61,120 bases of DNA from Candidatus Flavonifractor intestinigallinarum (GTDB lineage Bacteria; Bacillota; Clostridia; Oscillospirales; Oscillospiraceae), in contig DWXO01000061.1 of the NCBI GenBank assembly GCA_019119165.1, forward strand, positions 1-61,120, read 5' to 3'. The notes under the pieces were generated by a model, which saw nothing but the letters and a program-made list of their open reading frames with translations, had not been told where the DNA came from and made no database searches. The position numbers were made by a program, and so were the translations under genes. Each line of letters begins with the position of its first letter. Position 1 is the stretch's first letter. This document shows, one piece after another, positions 31,418 to 39,236 of the stretch.

Positions 31418-32206
31418 TTACTTACCCAGGCGGCGGACCATTTCCTTGGCGCAGAAGGTGGCCACGTCGTCGGCGTAGGTGCCGGCGCCGAAGCCGGCGT
31501 CATAGCCCAGCTCCTTGGCCAGCGCGTGGGTGATACGGGCGCCGCCGCAGCAGAAGATGTACTTCTCGCGGACGCCCTCGGCCTCGGCCAGCTCGATGAG
31601 CTCGGTGAGGTTCTGGATGTGGACGTCCTTCTGGGTCACGGTCTGGGACACCAGCAGCACATCGGCGTTGACCTCGGCGGCCTTCTTGAGGAACTCCTCG
31701 TTGGGCACCTGGGAACCCAGGTTGTAGGCCTCGATCATCTCATAGCGCTCCAGGCCGTAGTGGCCGGCGAAGCCCTTGCGGTTCATGATGGCGTCGATGC
31801 CCACGGTATGGGCGTCGGTGCCGGTGGAGGCGCCCACCACCACCAGCTTGCGGCCCAGCCGCTCCTTCAGGAACTCGTCGGTCTCGTCCATGCCCATGGC
31901 CTCGTCGGCCACGGTCTGCACCACGATCTCGTTGTAGTTGATGGAGTGGGTGAGGGAGCCGTACACCACATAGAAGGTGAAGGCCTCATCCAGCTTCTGG
32001 CGAAGGGCCACATTGGGGTCGGCCAGGCCCATCTTCTGGGCCATGAGCACGGCGGCCGCGGCGCCCTTGTCGTCGTCCTTGACGGGCAGGGTGAAGGAGA
32101 GCTGCACCTTGCCGTCGTTCATGGTGTCGCCATAGGGTTTCAGCCGGGTCAGGTCCAGTGTGGTGTCCAAATCTTTGTCACGAATCTGATACAGTCCGGA
32201 ACTCAT
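31418..32206 (-). CDS. kamE: Lysine 5,6-aminomutase, beta (cobalamin-binding) subunit
   Basis: This 262-aa subunit shows the B12 base-off motif GTDAHTVGID (His133 ligates cobalt) and Lys144 in MNRKGFAGHYGLERY, the residue known to hold PLP in the clostridial enzyme. A Rossmann cobalamin domain follows (VLLVSQTVTQKD, FCCGGARITHALAKELGYDAGFG). With KamD it shifts the terminal amino group of beta-lysine to C5, giving 3,5-diaminohexanoate. The gene overlaps kamD by ATGA and is the last of the operon. Confidence 0.96.
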   Translation of the reverse strand: MSSGLYQIRDKDLDTTLDLTRLKPYGDTMNDGKVQLSFTLPVKDDDKGAAAAVLMAQKMGLADPNVALRQKLDEAFTFYVVYGSLTHSINYNEIVVQTVADEAMGMDETDEFLKERLGRKLVVVGASTGTDAHTVGIDAIMNRKGFAGHYGLERYEMIEAYNLGSQVPNEEFLKKAAEVNADVLLVSQTVTQKDVHIQNLTELIELAEAEGVREKYIFCCGGARITHALAKELGYDAGFGAGTYADDVATFCAKEMVRRLGK

Positions 32207-33771
32207 TTGCCGGCACCCCCTTTCATCATGGGCTCAAGGAAGGGGTTGAAGTACCCGGCGGCCTTGGTCACGACGCCGTCCAGGCCCTTGCCGCCGTCCC
32301 GAGGACGCTTGATGTCGGCAAAGATGCCCCGCTCCAGGGTCTCGAAAATGCCCAGCTGCTCGATCTGGCCCAGCAGGTCGGTAGCCTTGTGCAGCACGTC
32401 GGCGGCACGGTTCTGCATGATGCCGCCTTCCTTGAACACGATCTCGCTGCCCAGGTCGTGCATGGTGCGGAAGATGTACTGGGCGTTCTGGATGGCCAGG
32501 AAGCGGTCGGACAGGAAGGGAGTATGAATGGCCTCGGTCATCATGCCCAGCAGGTGGATCTTCTGGTTGGTCAGGATGGTCACCATGTTGAACAGGGCGT
32601 CCTGAACGTGACCGCGGAAGATATTGCCGGTCATGAACTTGGTGGGAGGCATATACTTCAGGGGAGCGTTGGGGAAGATCTCCCGGGCCATCTCGGCCTG
32701 GGCCAGCTCATACAGGAAGCCGTTCTCCACGTCGGGGTCGATCTCGAAGGCGTGACCCAGACCCATCTGCTCCTCGGGCAGGCCGGCACGCAGGGCGAAG
32801 GCCTCGTTGAGGAACTGGGAAGCCAGCACGGTGTGGGCCTCTTCCACAGCGTCGGCGGTGGTCAGGTAGTTGTCCTCGCCGGTGTTGATCACCACGCCGG
32901 CATAGGCGTTGATGGCACGGGAGAAGGACTGGTCCACCAGGGTACGCTGCATATTGATGTCGCGGAACAGGATGCCGTACAGAGCGTCGTTGAGCATCAC
33001 GTCCAGACCCTCAAAAGCGCCCATGGCGGCGATCTCGGGCATACACAGGCCGGAGCAGTAGTTACACACGCGGATGTAGCGGCCCAGCTCCTCGCCCACC
33101 TTGTCCATGGCCTCGCGCATCAGGCGGAAGTTCTCCTGGGTGGCGTAGGTGCCGCCGAAGCCCTCGGTGGTGGCGCCGTAAGGCACATAGTCCAGCAGGG
33201 ACTGGCCGGTGGTACGGATAACGGCGATAACGTCGGCGCCCTGGCGGGCGGCGGCGGTGGCCTGCACCACGTCCTCATAGATGTTGCCGGTGGCCACGAT
33301 CAGGTAGATCCAGGGGCCCTGCTTCTCGCCGCCGTGGGTGGCGATGAAGTCCTCGCGGCGCTTGCGGCGGGCGCGGATCTTGGCCAGGCTGGACCCCACG
33401 ATGGGGTCCAGGGCGGCGTGGATCTCAGCCTCGCCGTGGGTGGGCAGGGCGGTCAGGTCCAGCTTGTCGTTGGCCACGTCCTCGGCGATGGCCTGGGGGT
33501 CCTTGCCGGTCTCCACCATGGCGTTGCCGATCCAAAAGGCGGCGCCCTGAGGCAGCGCGCCCTTGTCCATCAGGTGCTCCACCACCACGTTGGGCAGGGG
33601 TACGTCGGCGGCGTCCACACCGTCGATGCCCAGCAGGCGGCAGATGGTACGCTCCACGGCTACGGTGGTGCAGCCGTCGATGAAACGCTGGGTGTCGTCC
33701 GCCACCCGGGAAGCGTGGGCGCGGGCCTGTTCCACCAGCTTAAAATCAAGGTTCAGCTTGGATTCCAACAT
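32203..33771 (-). CDS. kamD: Lysine 5,6-aminomutase, alpha subunit
   Basis: This 522-aa TIM-barrel subunit binds substrate and the adenosyl group of coenzyme B12. Family stretches include TICRLLGIDGVDAADVPLPNVVVEHL, GPWIYLIVATGNIYEDVVQATAAARQGADVIAVIR, YATQENFRLMREAMDKVGEELGRYIR and GLCMPEIAAMGAFEGLDVMLNDALYGILFRDINMQRT. Length is typical. It catalyses the second step of lysine fermentation together with KamE. It lies 84 bp downstream of kamA; that gap contains a strong hairpin, so relative expression could be tuned there. Confidence 0.96.
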   Translation of the reverse strand: MLESKLNLDFKLVEQARAHASRVADDTQRFIDGCTTVAVERTICRLLGIDGVDAADVPLPNVVVEHLMDKGALPQGAAFWIGNAMVETGKDPQAIAEDVANDKLDLTALPTHGEAEIHAALDPIVGSSLAKIRARRKRREDFIATHGGEKQGPWIYLIVATGNIYEDVVQATAAARQGADVIAVIRTTGQSLLDYVPYGATTEGFGGTYATQENFRLMREAMDKVGEELGRYIRVCNYCSGLCMPEIAAMGAFEGLDVMLNDALYGILFRDINMQRTLVDQSFSRAINAYAGVVINTGEDNYLTTADAVEEAHTVLASQFLNEAFALRAGLPEEQMGLGHAFEIDPDVENGFLYELAQAEMAREIFPNAPLKYMPPTKFMTGNIFRGHVQDALFNMVTILTNQKIHLLGMMTEAIHTPFLSDRFLAIQNAQYIFRTMHDLGSEIVFKEGGIMQNRAADVLHKATDLLGQIEQLGIFETLERGIFADIKRPRDGGKGLDGVVTKAAGYFNPFLEPMMKGGAGK

Positions 33772-33809
33772 CGATCACTTCCATTCTTTGTCAGTTCGAA
33801 AACGGGGGG

Positions 33810-33843
33810 CAGCGGATCGCCGCGGTTGGGCGGCGATCCGCTG
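33810..33843 (-). promoter_or_regulatory. Intercistronic hairpin between kamA and kamD
   Basis: A 14-bp perfect stem (CAGCGGATCGCCGC at 33810-33823 with its complement at 33830-33843) lacks a U-run. It could protect or process the message or partly attenuate kamDE. Confidence 0.55.
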
Positions 33844-33855
33844 TATTTATCTGGA

Positions 33856-35109
33856 TTACTCCTCGTGGTGGGAGCGCTTATGACGCTCCAGACCGGCGGG
33901 CTCCATGGACAGCGCCTGGCCGCGCTCCAGGCCGGCCACGCCCATGAGCTCCTTCTTCTTCTTGCCGGTGCAGTAGTCGCACTGACAATCGGTGTAGTGC
34001 TCGGGCTCGGTGTAAGTGGTGATAACACCCTCGTAGTTGCGCAGGATGACCTTCTTGGGGGTCTGGGAGATGACGTACTGAGGCATAACGGGGGTCTTGC
34101 CGCCGCCGCCGGGGGCGTCCACCACGAAGGTGGGCACGCAGAAGCCGGAGGTGTGGCCGCGCAGGCCCTCGATGATCTCGATGCCCTTGCTGACGGGAGT
34201 ACGGAAGTGCTCCAGGCCCATGGACAGGTCGCACTGATAGATGTAGTAAGGACGCACACGGATCTTGACCAGCTCGTTGACCAGCTTCTTCATGGTGTAG
34301 ACGCAGTCATTGATGCCGGCCAGCAGCACGCTCTGGTTGCCCAGGGGGATACCGGCGTCAGCCAGACGGGCGCAGGCGGCGGCGGACTCGGGGGTGATCT
34401 CGTTGGGATGGTTGAAGTGGGTGTTCAGCCAGATGGGGTGATACTTCTTCAGCATATTGCACAGCTCGGGGGTGATACGCTGAGGCAGCACCACGGGGGT
34501 ACGGGAGCCGATGCGGACGATCTCCACATGGGGGATCTCACGCAGCTTGGCGATGATGTACTCCAGGCGCTCGTCGGAGCAGAGCAGCGCGTCGCCGCCG
34601 GAGAGCAGCACGTCCCGGATGACGGGGGTGTTGCGGATGTACTCAATGGCCTGATCCACCTGATCCACGGGCAGGCCGGCGTCGTTCTGACCGGCGAAGC
34701 GGCGGCGGGTGCAGTGGCGGCAGTACATGGAGCACTGGTCGGTGATGAGCAGCAGGCAGCGGTCGGGATAGCGGTGGGTCAGACCGGGAGCGGGGGAGTC
34801 CTCATCCTCGTGCAGGGGGTCCAGCAGGTCGGCGGCGGACTGGTGCAGCTCCTTGGCAGTGGGAACGGCCTGGAGCCGGACGGGGTCGTGGGGATCGCCG
34901 GGCTGGATCAGGGACAGATAATAAGGAGTGATGGCCATGCGGAGGGTGCCCAGGCAGGCCTTGACGCCTTCCTCTTCCTCAGGGGTGAGCTCCACGTACT
35001 TTTTCAGGTCCTCAAGGGTCTCGATGCGGTTTTTGACTTGCCAATGCCAGTCGTTCCACTCTTCATCGGTCACGTTGGGAAACAGGATCTTGCGGCGGGA
35101 CTCTACCAT
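33856..35109 (-). CDS. kamA: L-lysine 2,3-aminomutase
   Basis: This 417-aa radical-SAM, PLP enzyme turns L-lysine into L-beta-lysine. The cluster motif is C126-SMY-C130-RH-C133, followed by TRRRFAG. Other family blocks are YRYPDRCL-like THRYPDRCLLLITD, DVLLSGGDALL, RIGSRTPVVLPQRIT, NTHFNHPNEIT and the PLP lysine in APGGGGKTPVMPQYV. Near the C-terminus YTDCQCDYC supplies the structural zinc ligands. It starts the pathway and lies third in the kce-kdd-kamA-kamD-kamE series, 189 bp after kdd. AAAGGATG precedes the start. Confidence 0.97.
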   Translation of the reverse strand: MVESRRKILFPNVTDEEWNDWHWQVKNRIETLEDLKKYVELTPEEEEGVKACLGTLRMAITPYYLSLIQPGDPHDPVRLQAVPTAKELHQSAADLLDPLHEDEDSPAPGLTHRYPDRCLLLITDQCSMYCRHCTRRRFAGQNDAGLPVDQVDQAIEYIRNTPVIRDVLLSGGDALLCSDERLEYIIAKLREIPHVEIVRIGSRTPVVLPQRITPELCNMLKKYHPIWLNTHFNHPNEITPESAAACARLADAGIPLGNQSVLLAGINDCVYTMKKLVNELVKIRVRPYYIYQCDLSMGLEHFRTPVSKGIEIIEGLRGHTSGFCVPTFVVDAPGGGGKTPVMPQYVISQTPKKVILRNYEGVITTYTEPEHYTDCQCDYCTGKKKKELMGVAGLERGQALSMEPAGLERHKRSHHEE

Positions 35110-35188
35110 AACAAGGTCATCCTTTCTAAATCAGTGTGGGGATGCACGATCCGTAGGTCAGTTATCCGGGCCAAAGGGCGCGGCGGCG

Positions 35189-35216
35189 GAGAATGGGTTG
35201 GGGAGGAGGTGTTCTC
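35189..35216. promoter_or_regulatory. GGGTTGGGGAGG motif in a hairpin upstream of kamA
   Basis: GAGAA (35189-35193) and TTCTC (35212-35216) flank a loop containing GGGTTGGGGAGG (35195-35206). The same 12-mer is in the nhaC copy 1 leader loop. Here it is antisense to the kam message, which therefore carries the complement. Confidence 0.4.
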
Positions 35217-35298
35217 GGCCGGGGCCGTGGGCGGATACACTGCCACGGGATAGTCACATCAGATATCGTTTGCCCGCTGAGCGGGGAAACTTCCAAAT

Positions 35299-36339
35299 TT
35301 ACAGATACTTCTTCTCGAAGTAGGCCTTCAGCTGGGGATTCTCACGCAGCTCGGACAGGGTGATCTCGGCGTGATCCTTGGTGTAGCCGTTGCCCACGAT
35401 CATGGTGACGTCCTTGCCGCAGCCCTCGGCGCCCAGGGCGGCCTTGGCGAAATCGGTGGCCATGGAGAAGAAGTACACCACGCCGTTGTCATGGACGGGC
35501 AGGATGGCGGCCATCTCGCAGGCGGGCACGTTGACGATCAGGATGGACACGTCGTACTCCTTGCCGCCGTTGACGGCCAGGGACTTCTCCAGCACCTCGG
35601 TGGGGTTGGTGGCGGAGCCTACGATGGCGTGGTGGCAGAGGTTCATGCTCTTGAGCAGGTCGGCGTCCTCCTGGCAGATGACCAGAGCAACCACGTTGCC
35701 GGTGGGGCCGACGCGCTTCATGGCCTCGTAGCAGCACATCATGCCGCCCTTACCGGCGCCGCCCAGGATGAGCACGGAGTCACCGGGCTTCACCAGCTTG
35801 GCGGTCTGGGCGGGAGCGCCGGCCACGTCCAGAGCGGCCAGAGCCAGCTCCTCGCTCATGTCGTCGGGCAGCTTGGCGTACAGGCCGGACTCAAACAGGA
35901 TGGCCTGGGCGTCCACGTCCACACGGTCGATCTCGGGGTGGATGGCCTTAATCTTGTTGATCTTCAGGGGAGTGAGGGACAGGGAGACCAGAGAGGCAAT
36001 CTTGTCGCCCACCTTCAGGTCGATCTTGCCCTGCAGGTCCTCGCCGATCTCGCGGACGGTGCCGATGAACATACCGCCGGAACCGGTGACGGGGTTCTGC
36101 ATCTTGCCGCGCTCGTTGACGATATCCAGAATCATCTGCTCGGTCTTGGCCAGGTCCTTCTCGCAGGCCTCATAGATCTGAGTGAAGGAAGCGGAGTCGA
36201 TGTTCAGAGCGGAAACGTCGCACAGGATCTCATTGGAGTAGCACTCCATGGTGTTGTCGATCTTCTTGGCAGCCTGGGTCAGCAGGCCCTTGGGCTCGAT
36301 GACGCGGTGAGTGCCGTACTTGTTGCCTTTCTTCTGCAT
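35299..36339 (-). CDS. kdd: L-erythro-3,5-diaminohexanoate dehydrogenase
   Basis: This 346-aa NAD(P)-dependent enzyme oxidatively deaminates 3,5-diaminohexanoate to 3-keto-5-aminohexanoate. It begins MQKKGNKYGTHRVIEPKGLLTQAAKKIDN. The nucleotide-binding fold carries the glycine motif VLILGGAGKGGMMCCYEA, followed by the strand NVVALVICQEDADLL. GTVREIGEDLQGKIDLKVGDKIASLVSLSLTPL is a GroES-like segment. Length and order match Kdd of lysine fermenters. It is encoded between kce and kamA. GGAGGAA precedes the ATG. Confidence 0.95.
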   Translation of the reverse strand: MQKKGNKYGTHRVIEPKGLLTQAAKKIDNTMECYSNEILCDVSALNIDSASFTQIYEACEKDLAKTEQMILDIVNERGKMQNPVTGSGGMFIGTVREIGEDLQGKIDLKVGDKIASLVSLSLTPLKINKIKAIHPEIDRVDVDAQAILFESGLYAKLPDDMSEELALAALDVAGAPAQTAKLVKPGDSVLILGGAGKGGMMCCYEAMKRVGPTGNVVALVICQEDADLLKSMNLCHHAIVGSATNPTEVLEKSLAVNGGKEYDVSILIVNVPACEMAAILPVHDNGVVYFFSMATDFAKAALGAEGCGKDVTMIVGNGYTKDHAEITLSELRENPQLKAYFEKKYL

Positions 36340-36355
36340 AGAAAGTTCCTCCTGT

Positions 36356-36407
36356 TTCGTTTAGTTTGGTTGGGGAGATATATGGTTGGGGAGATAAGTA
36401 AAACGAA
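36356..36407. promoter_or_regulatory. Tandem GGTTGGGGAG motifs in a hairpin upstream of kdd
   Basis: TTCGTTT (36356-36362) and AAACGAA (36401-36407) flank two copies of GGTTGGGGAG (36368-36377 and 36384-36393, 16-bp spacing). In the kce-kdd message the loop would read as tandem CUCCCCAACC. Confidence 0.45.
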
Positions 36408-36415
36408 GGAATGAA

Positions 36416-37234
36416 TCAGGCCAGGGACAGGATCTTCCGGGCCTCGTCGGGGGTGGCGATCTCGCGGCCCAGCTCCTTGGCCAGGCGGACCACCTTGGCA
36501 ACCAGCTCGCCGTTGGAGGCGGCCTTGTGGCCCTTCTCCAGGTAGATGTTGTCCTCAAAGCCGACCCGGACGTTGCCGCCCATCACGATACCGGCGGCCA
36601 CCATGGGCCAGGCGCCCCGGCCGATGCCGGTGACGGTCCAGGTGGAACCGGCGGGGATCTGCTTCACCAGGTAGTCCAGGTTGCCCACGGTGGCGGGGGT
36701 GCAGCCGGACACGCCCAGCACGAAGTTGAACTGCATGGGAGCGCCGGGGACCAGACCCTTGTTGGCCATGTTCACGATGGTGTCCAGGTGACCGATCTCA
36801 AAGCACTCATACTCGGGCTTGATGTTGTTTTCCAGCATCCGCTTGCCGAAGGCCCGCATGGTGGGCATATCGTTGACGAAGATGTCGTCGCCGAAGTTGC
36901 AGGTGCCGCAGTCCAGCGTGGCCATCTCGGGGCACAGCTCGGTGGGCTGGAGCCGCTCCTCGGGGGTCATGCCGGTGGCGCCGCCGGTGGAGGGGATCAG
37001 GATGACGCCGGGGCAGGCCTCCTTGATGGCGTCCAGGATCACACGGAACCGCTCCCGGTCCTGGGTGGGGGTACCATCGTCCTCCCGGACGTGGACGTGA
37101 ATGACGGCGGCGCCTGCTTCAAAGGCGCTCTTGGCCTCGCGGACCATTTCCTCCACGGTGTAGGGGACAGCGGGATTGTGCTCCTTGGTGACCTCTGCGC
37201 CGCAGATGGCCGCGGTGATGATAAGCTTTTCCAT
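36416..37234 (-). CDS. kce: 3-keto-5-aminohexanoate cleavage enzyme
   Basis: This 272-aa zinc-dependent TIM-barrel enzyme condenses 3-keto-5-aminohexanoate with acetyl-CoA, yielding 3-aminobutyryl-CoA and acetoacetate. Motifs seen: AAICGAEVTKEHNPAVPYT, the zinc pair in AAVIHVHVRE (HxH), STGGATGMTPEERL, ATLDCGTCNFGDDIFVNDM, ECFEIGHLDT and GNVRVGFEDNIY. It is the first gene after the lysine riboswitch; CGAGGAGG lies 7 bp upstream of the ATG and 2 bp beyond the terminator's U-run. Confidence 0.96.
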   Translation of the reverse strand: MEKLIITAAICGAEVTKEHNPAVPYTVEEMVREAKSAFEAGAAVIHVHVREDDGTPTQDRERFRVILDAIKEACPGVILIPSTGGATGMTPEERLQPTELCPEMATLDCGTCNFGDDIFVNDMPTMRAFGKRMLENNIKPEYECFEIGHLDTIVNMANKGLVPGAPMQFNFVLGVSGCTPATVGNLDYLVKQIPAGSTWTVTGIGRGAWPMVAAGIVMGGNVRVGFEDNIYLEKGHKAASNGELVAKVVRLAKELGREIATPDEARKILSLA

Positions 37235-37248
37235 GACACGCCTCCTCG

Positions 37249-37299
37249 AAAAAATAAGCTACCCCGCCGGTAGGAGATTCCTTCCTCTGGCGGGATAGC
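37249..37299 (-). terminator. Riboswitch-controlled terminator upstream of kce
   Basis: On the minus strand GCUAUCCCGCC (37299-37289) pairs with GGCGGGGUAGC (37268-37258), 11 bp with one G-U, followed by UUAUUUUUU. An inner AGGA/UCCU pair caps it. Its first five bases belong to the second copy of the aptamer's 3' strand. Confidence 0.85.
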
Positions 37300-37540
37300 G
37301 CTTCATGAACAAAAAAACACTACTCATGTCCGCGGGAGGGGAGACTCTCGTTCAGACACAAATAGCGCTTCATGTGACTCATGACAATCCGTAAGCACTG
37401 GGCCCACGGCTCAGGGGGAGGGCTGTACGATTCACGTCCCCCTTCGGCGGAGCGGACATTCACAGAGTACATCGGGCTCGCCTGCCCTTGTCATTGCTCT
37501 GCTACCTTGCGCTCCGCGCCTCTATCCATGCGTGTTATTC
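37289..37540 (-). promoter_or_regulatory. Lysine riboswitch (L box) of the kce-kdd-kamADE operon
   Basis: Reading the minus strand, the core matches the L-box consensus: GGAUAGAGGCGCGGAGCG (P1/P2 5' side), CAGAG...CUCUG with a GGGC/GCCC hairpin between, CGCUCCGCCGAAGG (P2 3' side), AGGGGGA/UCCCCCU (P3), GAGCCGUGGGCC...UACGG (P4), UCAUG/CAUGA (P5) and AGCGCUAU closing P1. The whole P5/P1 3' strand, CAUGAAGCGCUAU, occurs at 37374-37362 and again at 37307-37295. The distal copy pairs better with the P1 5' strand (CUAUCC versus CUAUUU) and excludes the terminator. Lysine binding is therefore expected to raise expression. Confidence 0.88.
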
Positions 37541-37555
37541 ACTTTTGACAAATTC

Positions 37556-37584
37556 ACTATAACTCAGGCCATTTGGTTTGTCAA
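37556..37584 (-). promoter_or_regulatory. Promoter of the kce operon
   Basis: On the minus strand this reads TTGACA, 17 bp, TATAGT. The start would be near 37548, about 20 nt before the riboswitch. Confidence 0.85.
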
Positions 37585-37687
37585 CTATTTTTTGAAAAAT
37601 TAGGCCGACAAAATTTTTCTACAGCACATAGACTTTTGTACGCTACAGCGGGACAGCGGTTACCAAATGGTAACCAGAACTGGAAGG

Positions 37688-37724
37688 GAAAAAAGACCGG
37701 CAGGCGGGGCGTACCGCCTGCCGG
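37688..37724 (-). terminator. Terminator of kamB-kamC
   Basis: CCGGCAGGCGG (37697-37707) pairs with CCGCCTGCCGG (37714-37724), then a U-run on the minus strand (A's at 37689-37694). It separates the reactivase genes from the kce promoter. Confidence 0.88.
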
Positions 37725-37736
37725 AGCAGGAAAAAG

Positions 37737-39236
37737 TTACAGATCGGCCTGGAAGAGTTCCATGAGGGTATCGTCCAGTTTGAGCAGCCTGCACACCCGC
37801 AGAGCGTCCCGGGGACAGGGGGCGCCGGAAGGCGCGGGGAGGAGCCGATAGTCCATCCGGCGGGCGATCCGCTTGCGGGGATCGTCCCCCTCGTCCCCCT
37901 GGATGTCCCGCACCAGACCGGCCACCTGGTAGTGGGCTCCGGCCACGTCGGACACCCCGTCGTAGTGGGTGGTCATGAGGGCCACGCAGTCCAGAGTGCT
38001 CAGGTGGCGCACCAGAGCCCGGGCCAGGGCGGCGCCCTCCTGGGGGTTGGTGCCCCGGGCGAACTCGTCCAGCGCCACGAAGAAGAACTGATCCCGGGTT
38101 TCCCGCAGCAGTTTGTCCAGCAGGTGGACCTCCTTGCCGAAGGAGGACAGGCCGCCGGCGCCGGGGCCGCTGTCGGCCAGGATGAGCTCCACCCGGTGGA
38201 ACAGAGGCAGGGCGGCGGACTGGGCAAAGACAAAAAAGCCGCACTGGCACAGCAGCAGGGAGAGCACCGTGGAGCGGAGGGACACGGTCTTGCCGCCCAT
38301 GTTGGCGCCGGTGATGACGGTACACCCGGGTTTCAGGTCCAGATCCAGCAGGGTGAACTGCTCGCCCCGCTCAGCCAGATCCTCCTCCACCTGGGGATGG
38401 CGCACCCCCCGCAGGGTGATGGATTTGTCGGCGCTGAGAGCGGGCCGGACGCAGTTGTACCGCAGAGCCAGCTTGGCCTTGGCCACGATGAGATCCAGAC
38501 GGCCCAGGGTCTCCATATTGTCCAGGAAGGCCTGCTTGAAGGCCATCAGCTTGCCGGTGAGCATCCGGCGGACCTCCAGCTCCAGCTTGTCCTCCTCCAC
38601 CGCCAGCACCCGGCGTTTCTCCATCAGGGGACCCCGTTTGTCCTCCATGGTCATGCGGATGGCCTTCTCCAGCTTGGCCTTCTCCGCCCGCAGGGGGGCC
38701 AGGTCGTTGTGGTAGGAATTGACAATGGCAAAGGTGGGCAGGCGGCGGCCCTCCGGGTCCATCAGCTCCAGGGCGTCGGCCAGGGAGGGGAAGGACAGCC
38801 CGGCCATGGGGGGCAGGGCGTCGTAGGCCTGGAGCAGCTGCTCCAGGGTGACCAGAAAGTGCTTGATCTCAAAGAGCTCCACCAGGTCGAAGGGGGCGCC
38901 GGGATCCCGGTCGAAGGAGCCGCGGATGTCGTGAAACAGGGGCAGGCAGCGGGTCACTCCCCGCAGAGCGGCGGCGGCGTCCTTCCGTTCGGCCTCGGTC
39001 AGCTTCACCGGGCCGCAGCCGCAGCCCTCGGTCTGAGGGGCGGTGGTGCCCGCGTTCCACAGCTCCATGGCCAGGGCCACGTTGTCCAGCTCCTCCTCCA
39101 GGGCGGCCTCCTCTCCGGGGCCGTACCACCGCAGGGCGCGGGCGGCCGCCTTGCCGAAGGGCGACATGGGACTCAGCCGGTCCAGCACCCACTTCAGGCC
39201 CGCGTTCTCCCGCAGTTCATGCGTCAGTTCCATCAT
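37737..39236 (-). CDS. kamC: MutS-like ATPase, putative lysine 5,6-aminomutase reactivase subunit KamC
   Basis: This 499-aa protein lacks the mismatch-recognition domains of MutS. It has a helical lever/clamp region with coiled coil (about 150-260) and the MutS ATPase domain: Walker A GANMGGKT at 310-317, the signature GPGAGGLSSFGKE, Walker B FVALDEFARGTNPQEG and the His switch in TTHYDG. Such MutS relatives beside aminomutase genes are named KamC and are thought to exchange damaged B12 in KamDE; that role is prior knowledge, not seen here. It overlaps kamB by 20 bp. The second of two ATGs (39233) may be the real start. Confidence 0.78.
   Translation of the reverse strand: MMELTHELRENAGLKWVLDRLSPMSPFGKAAARALRWYGPGEEAALEEELDNVALAMELWNAGTTAPQTEGCGCGPVKLTEAERKDAAAALRGVTRCLPLFHDIRGSFDRDPGAPFDLVELFEIKHFLVTLEQLLQAYDALPPMAGLSFPSLADALELMDPEGRRLPTFAIVNSYHNDLAPLRAEKAKLEKAIRMTMEDKRGPLMEKRRVLAVEEDKLELEVRRMLTGKLMAFKQAFLDNMETLGRLDLIVAKAKLALRYNCVRPALSADKSITLRGVRHPQVEEDLAERGEQFTLLDLDLKPGCTVITGANMGGKTVSLRSTVLSLLLCQCGFFVFAQSAALPLFHRVELILADSGPGAGGLSSFGKEVHLLDKLLRETRDQFFFVALDEFARGTNPQEGAALARALVRHLSTLDCVALMTTHYDGVSDVAGAHYQVAGLVRDIQGDEGDDPRKRIARRMDYRLLPAPSGAPCPRDALRVCRLLKLDDTLMELFQADL

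Noticed and set aside
32158-35253. A 1031-codon plus-strand open frame across kamA, kamD and kamE
   Set aside because: Same shadow effect. The opposite strand encodes three unmistakable enzymes.
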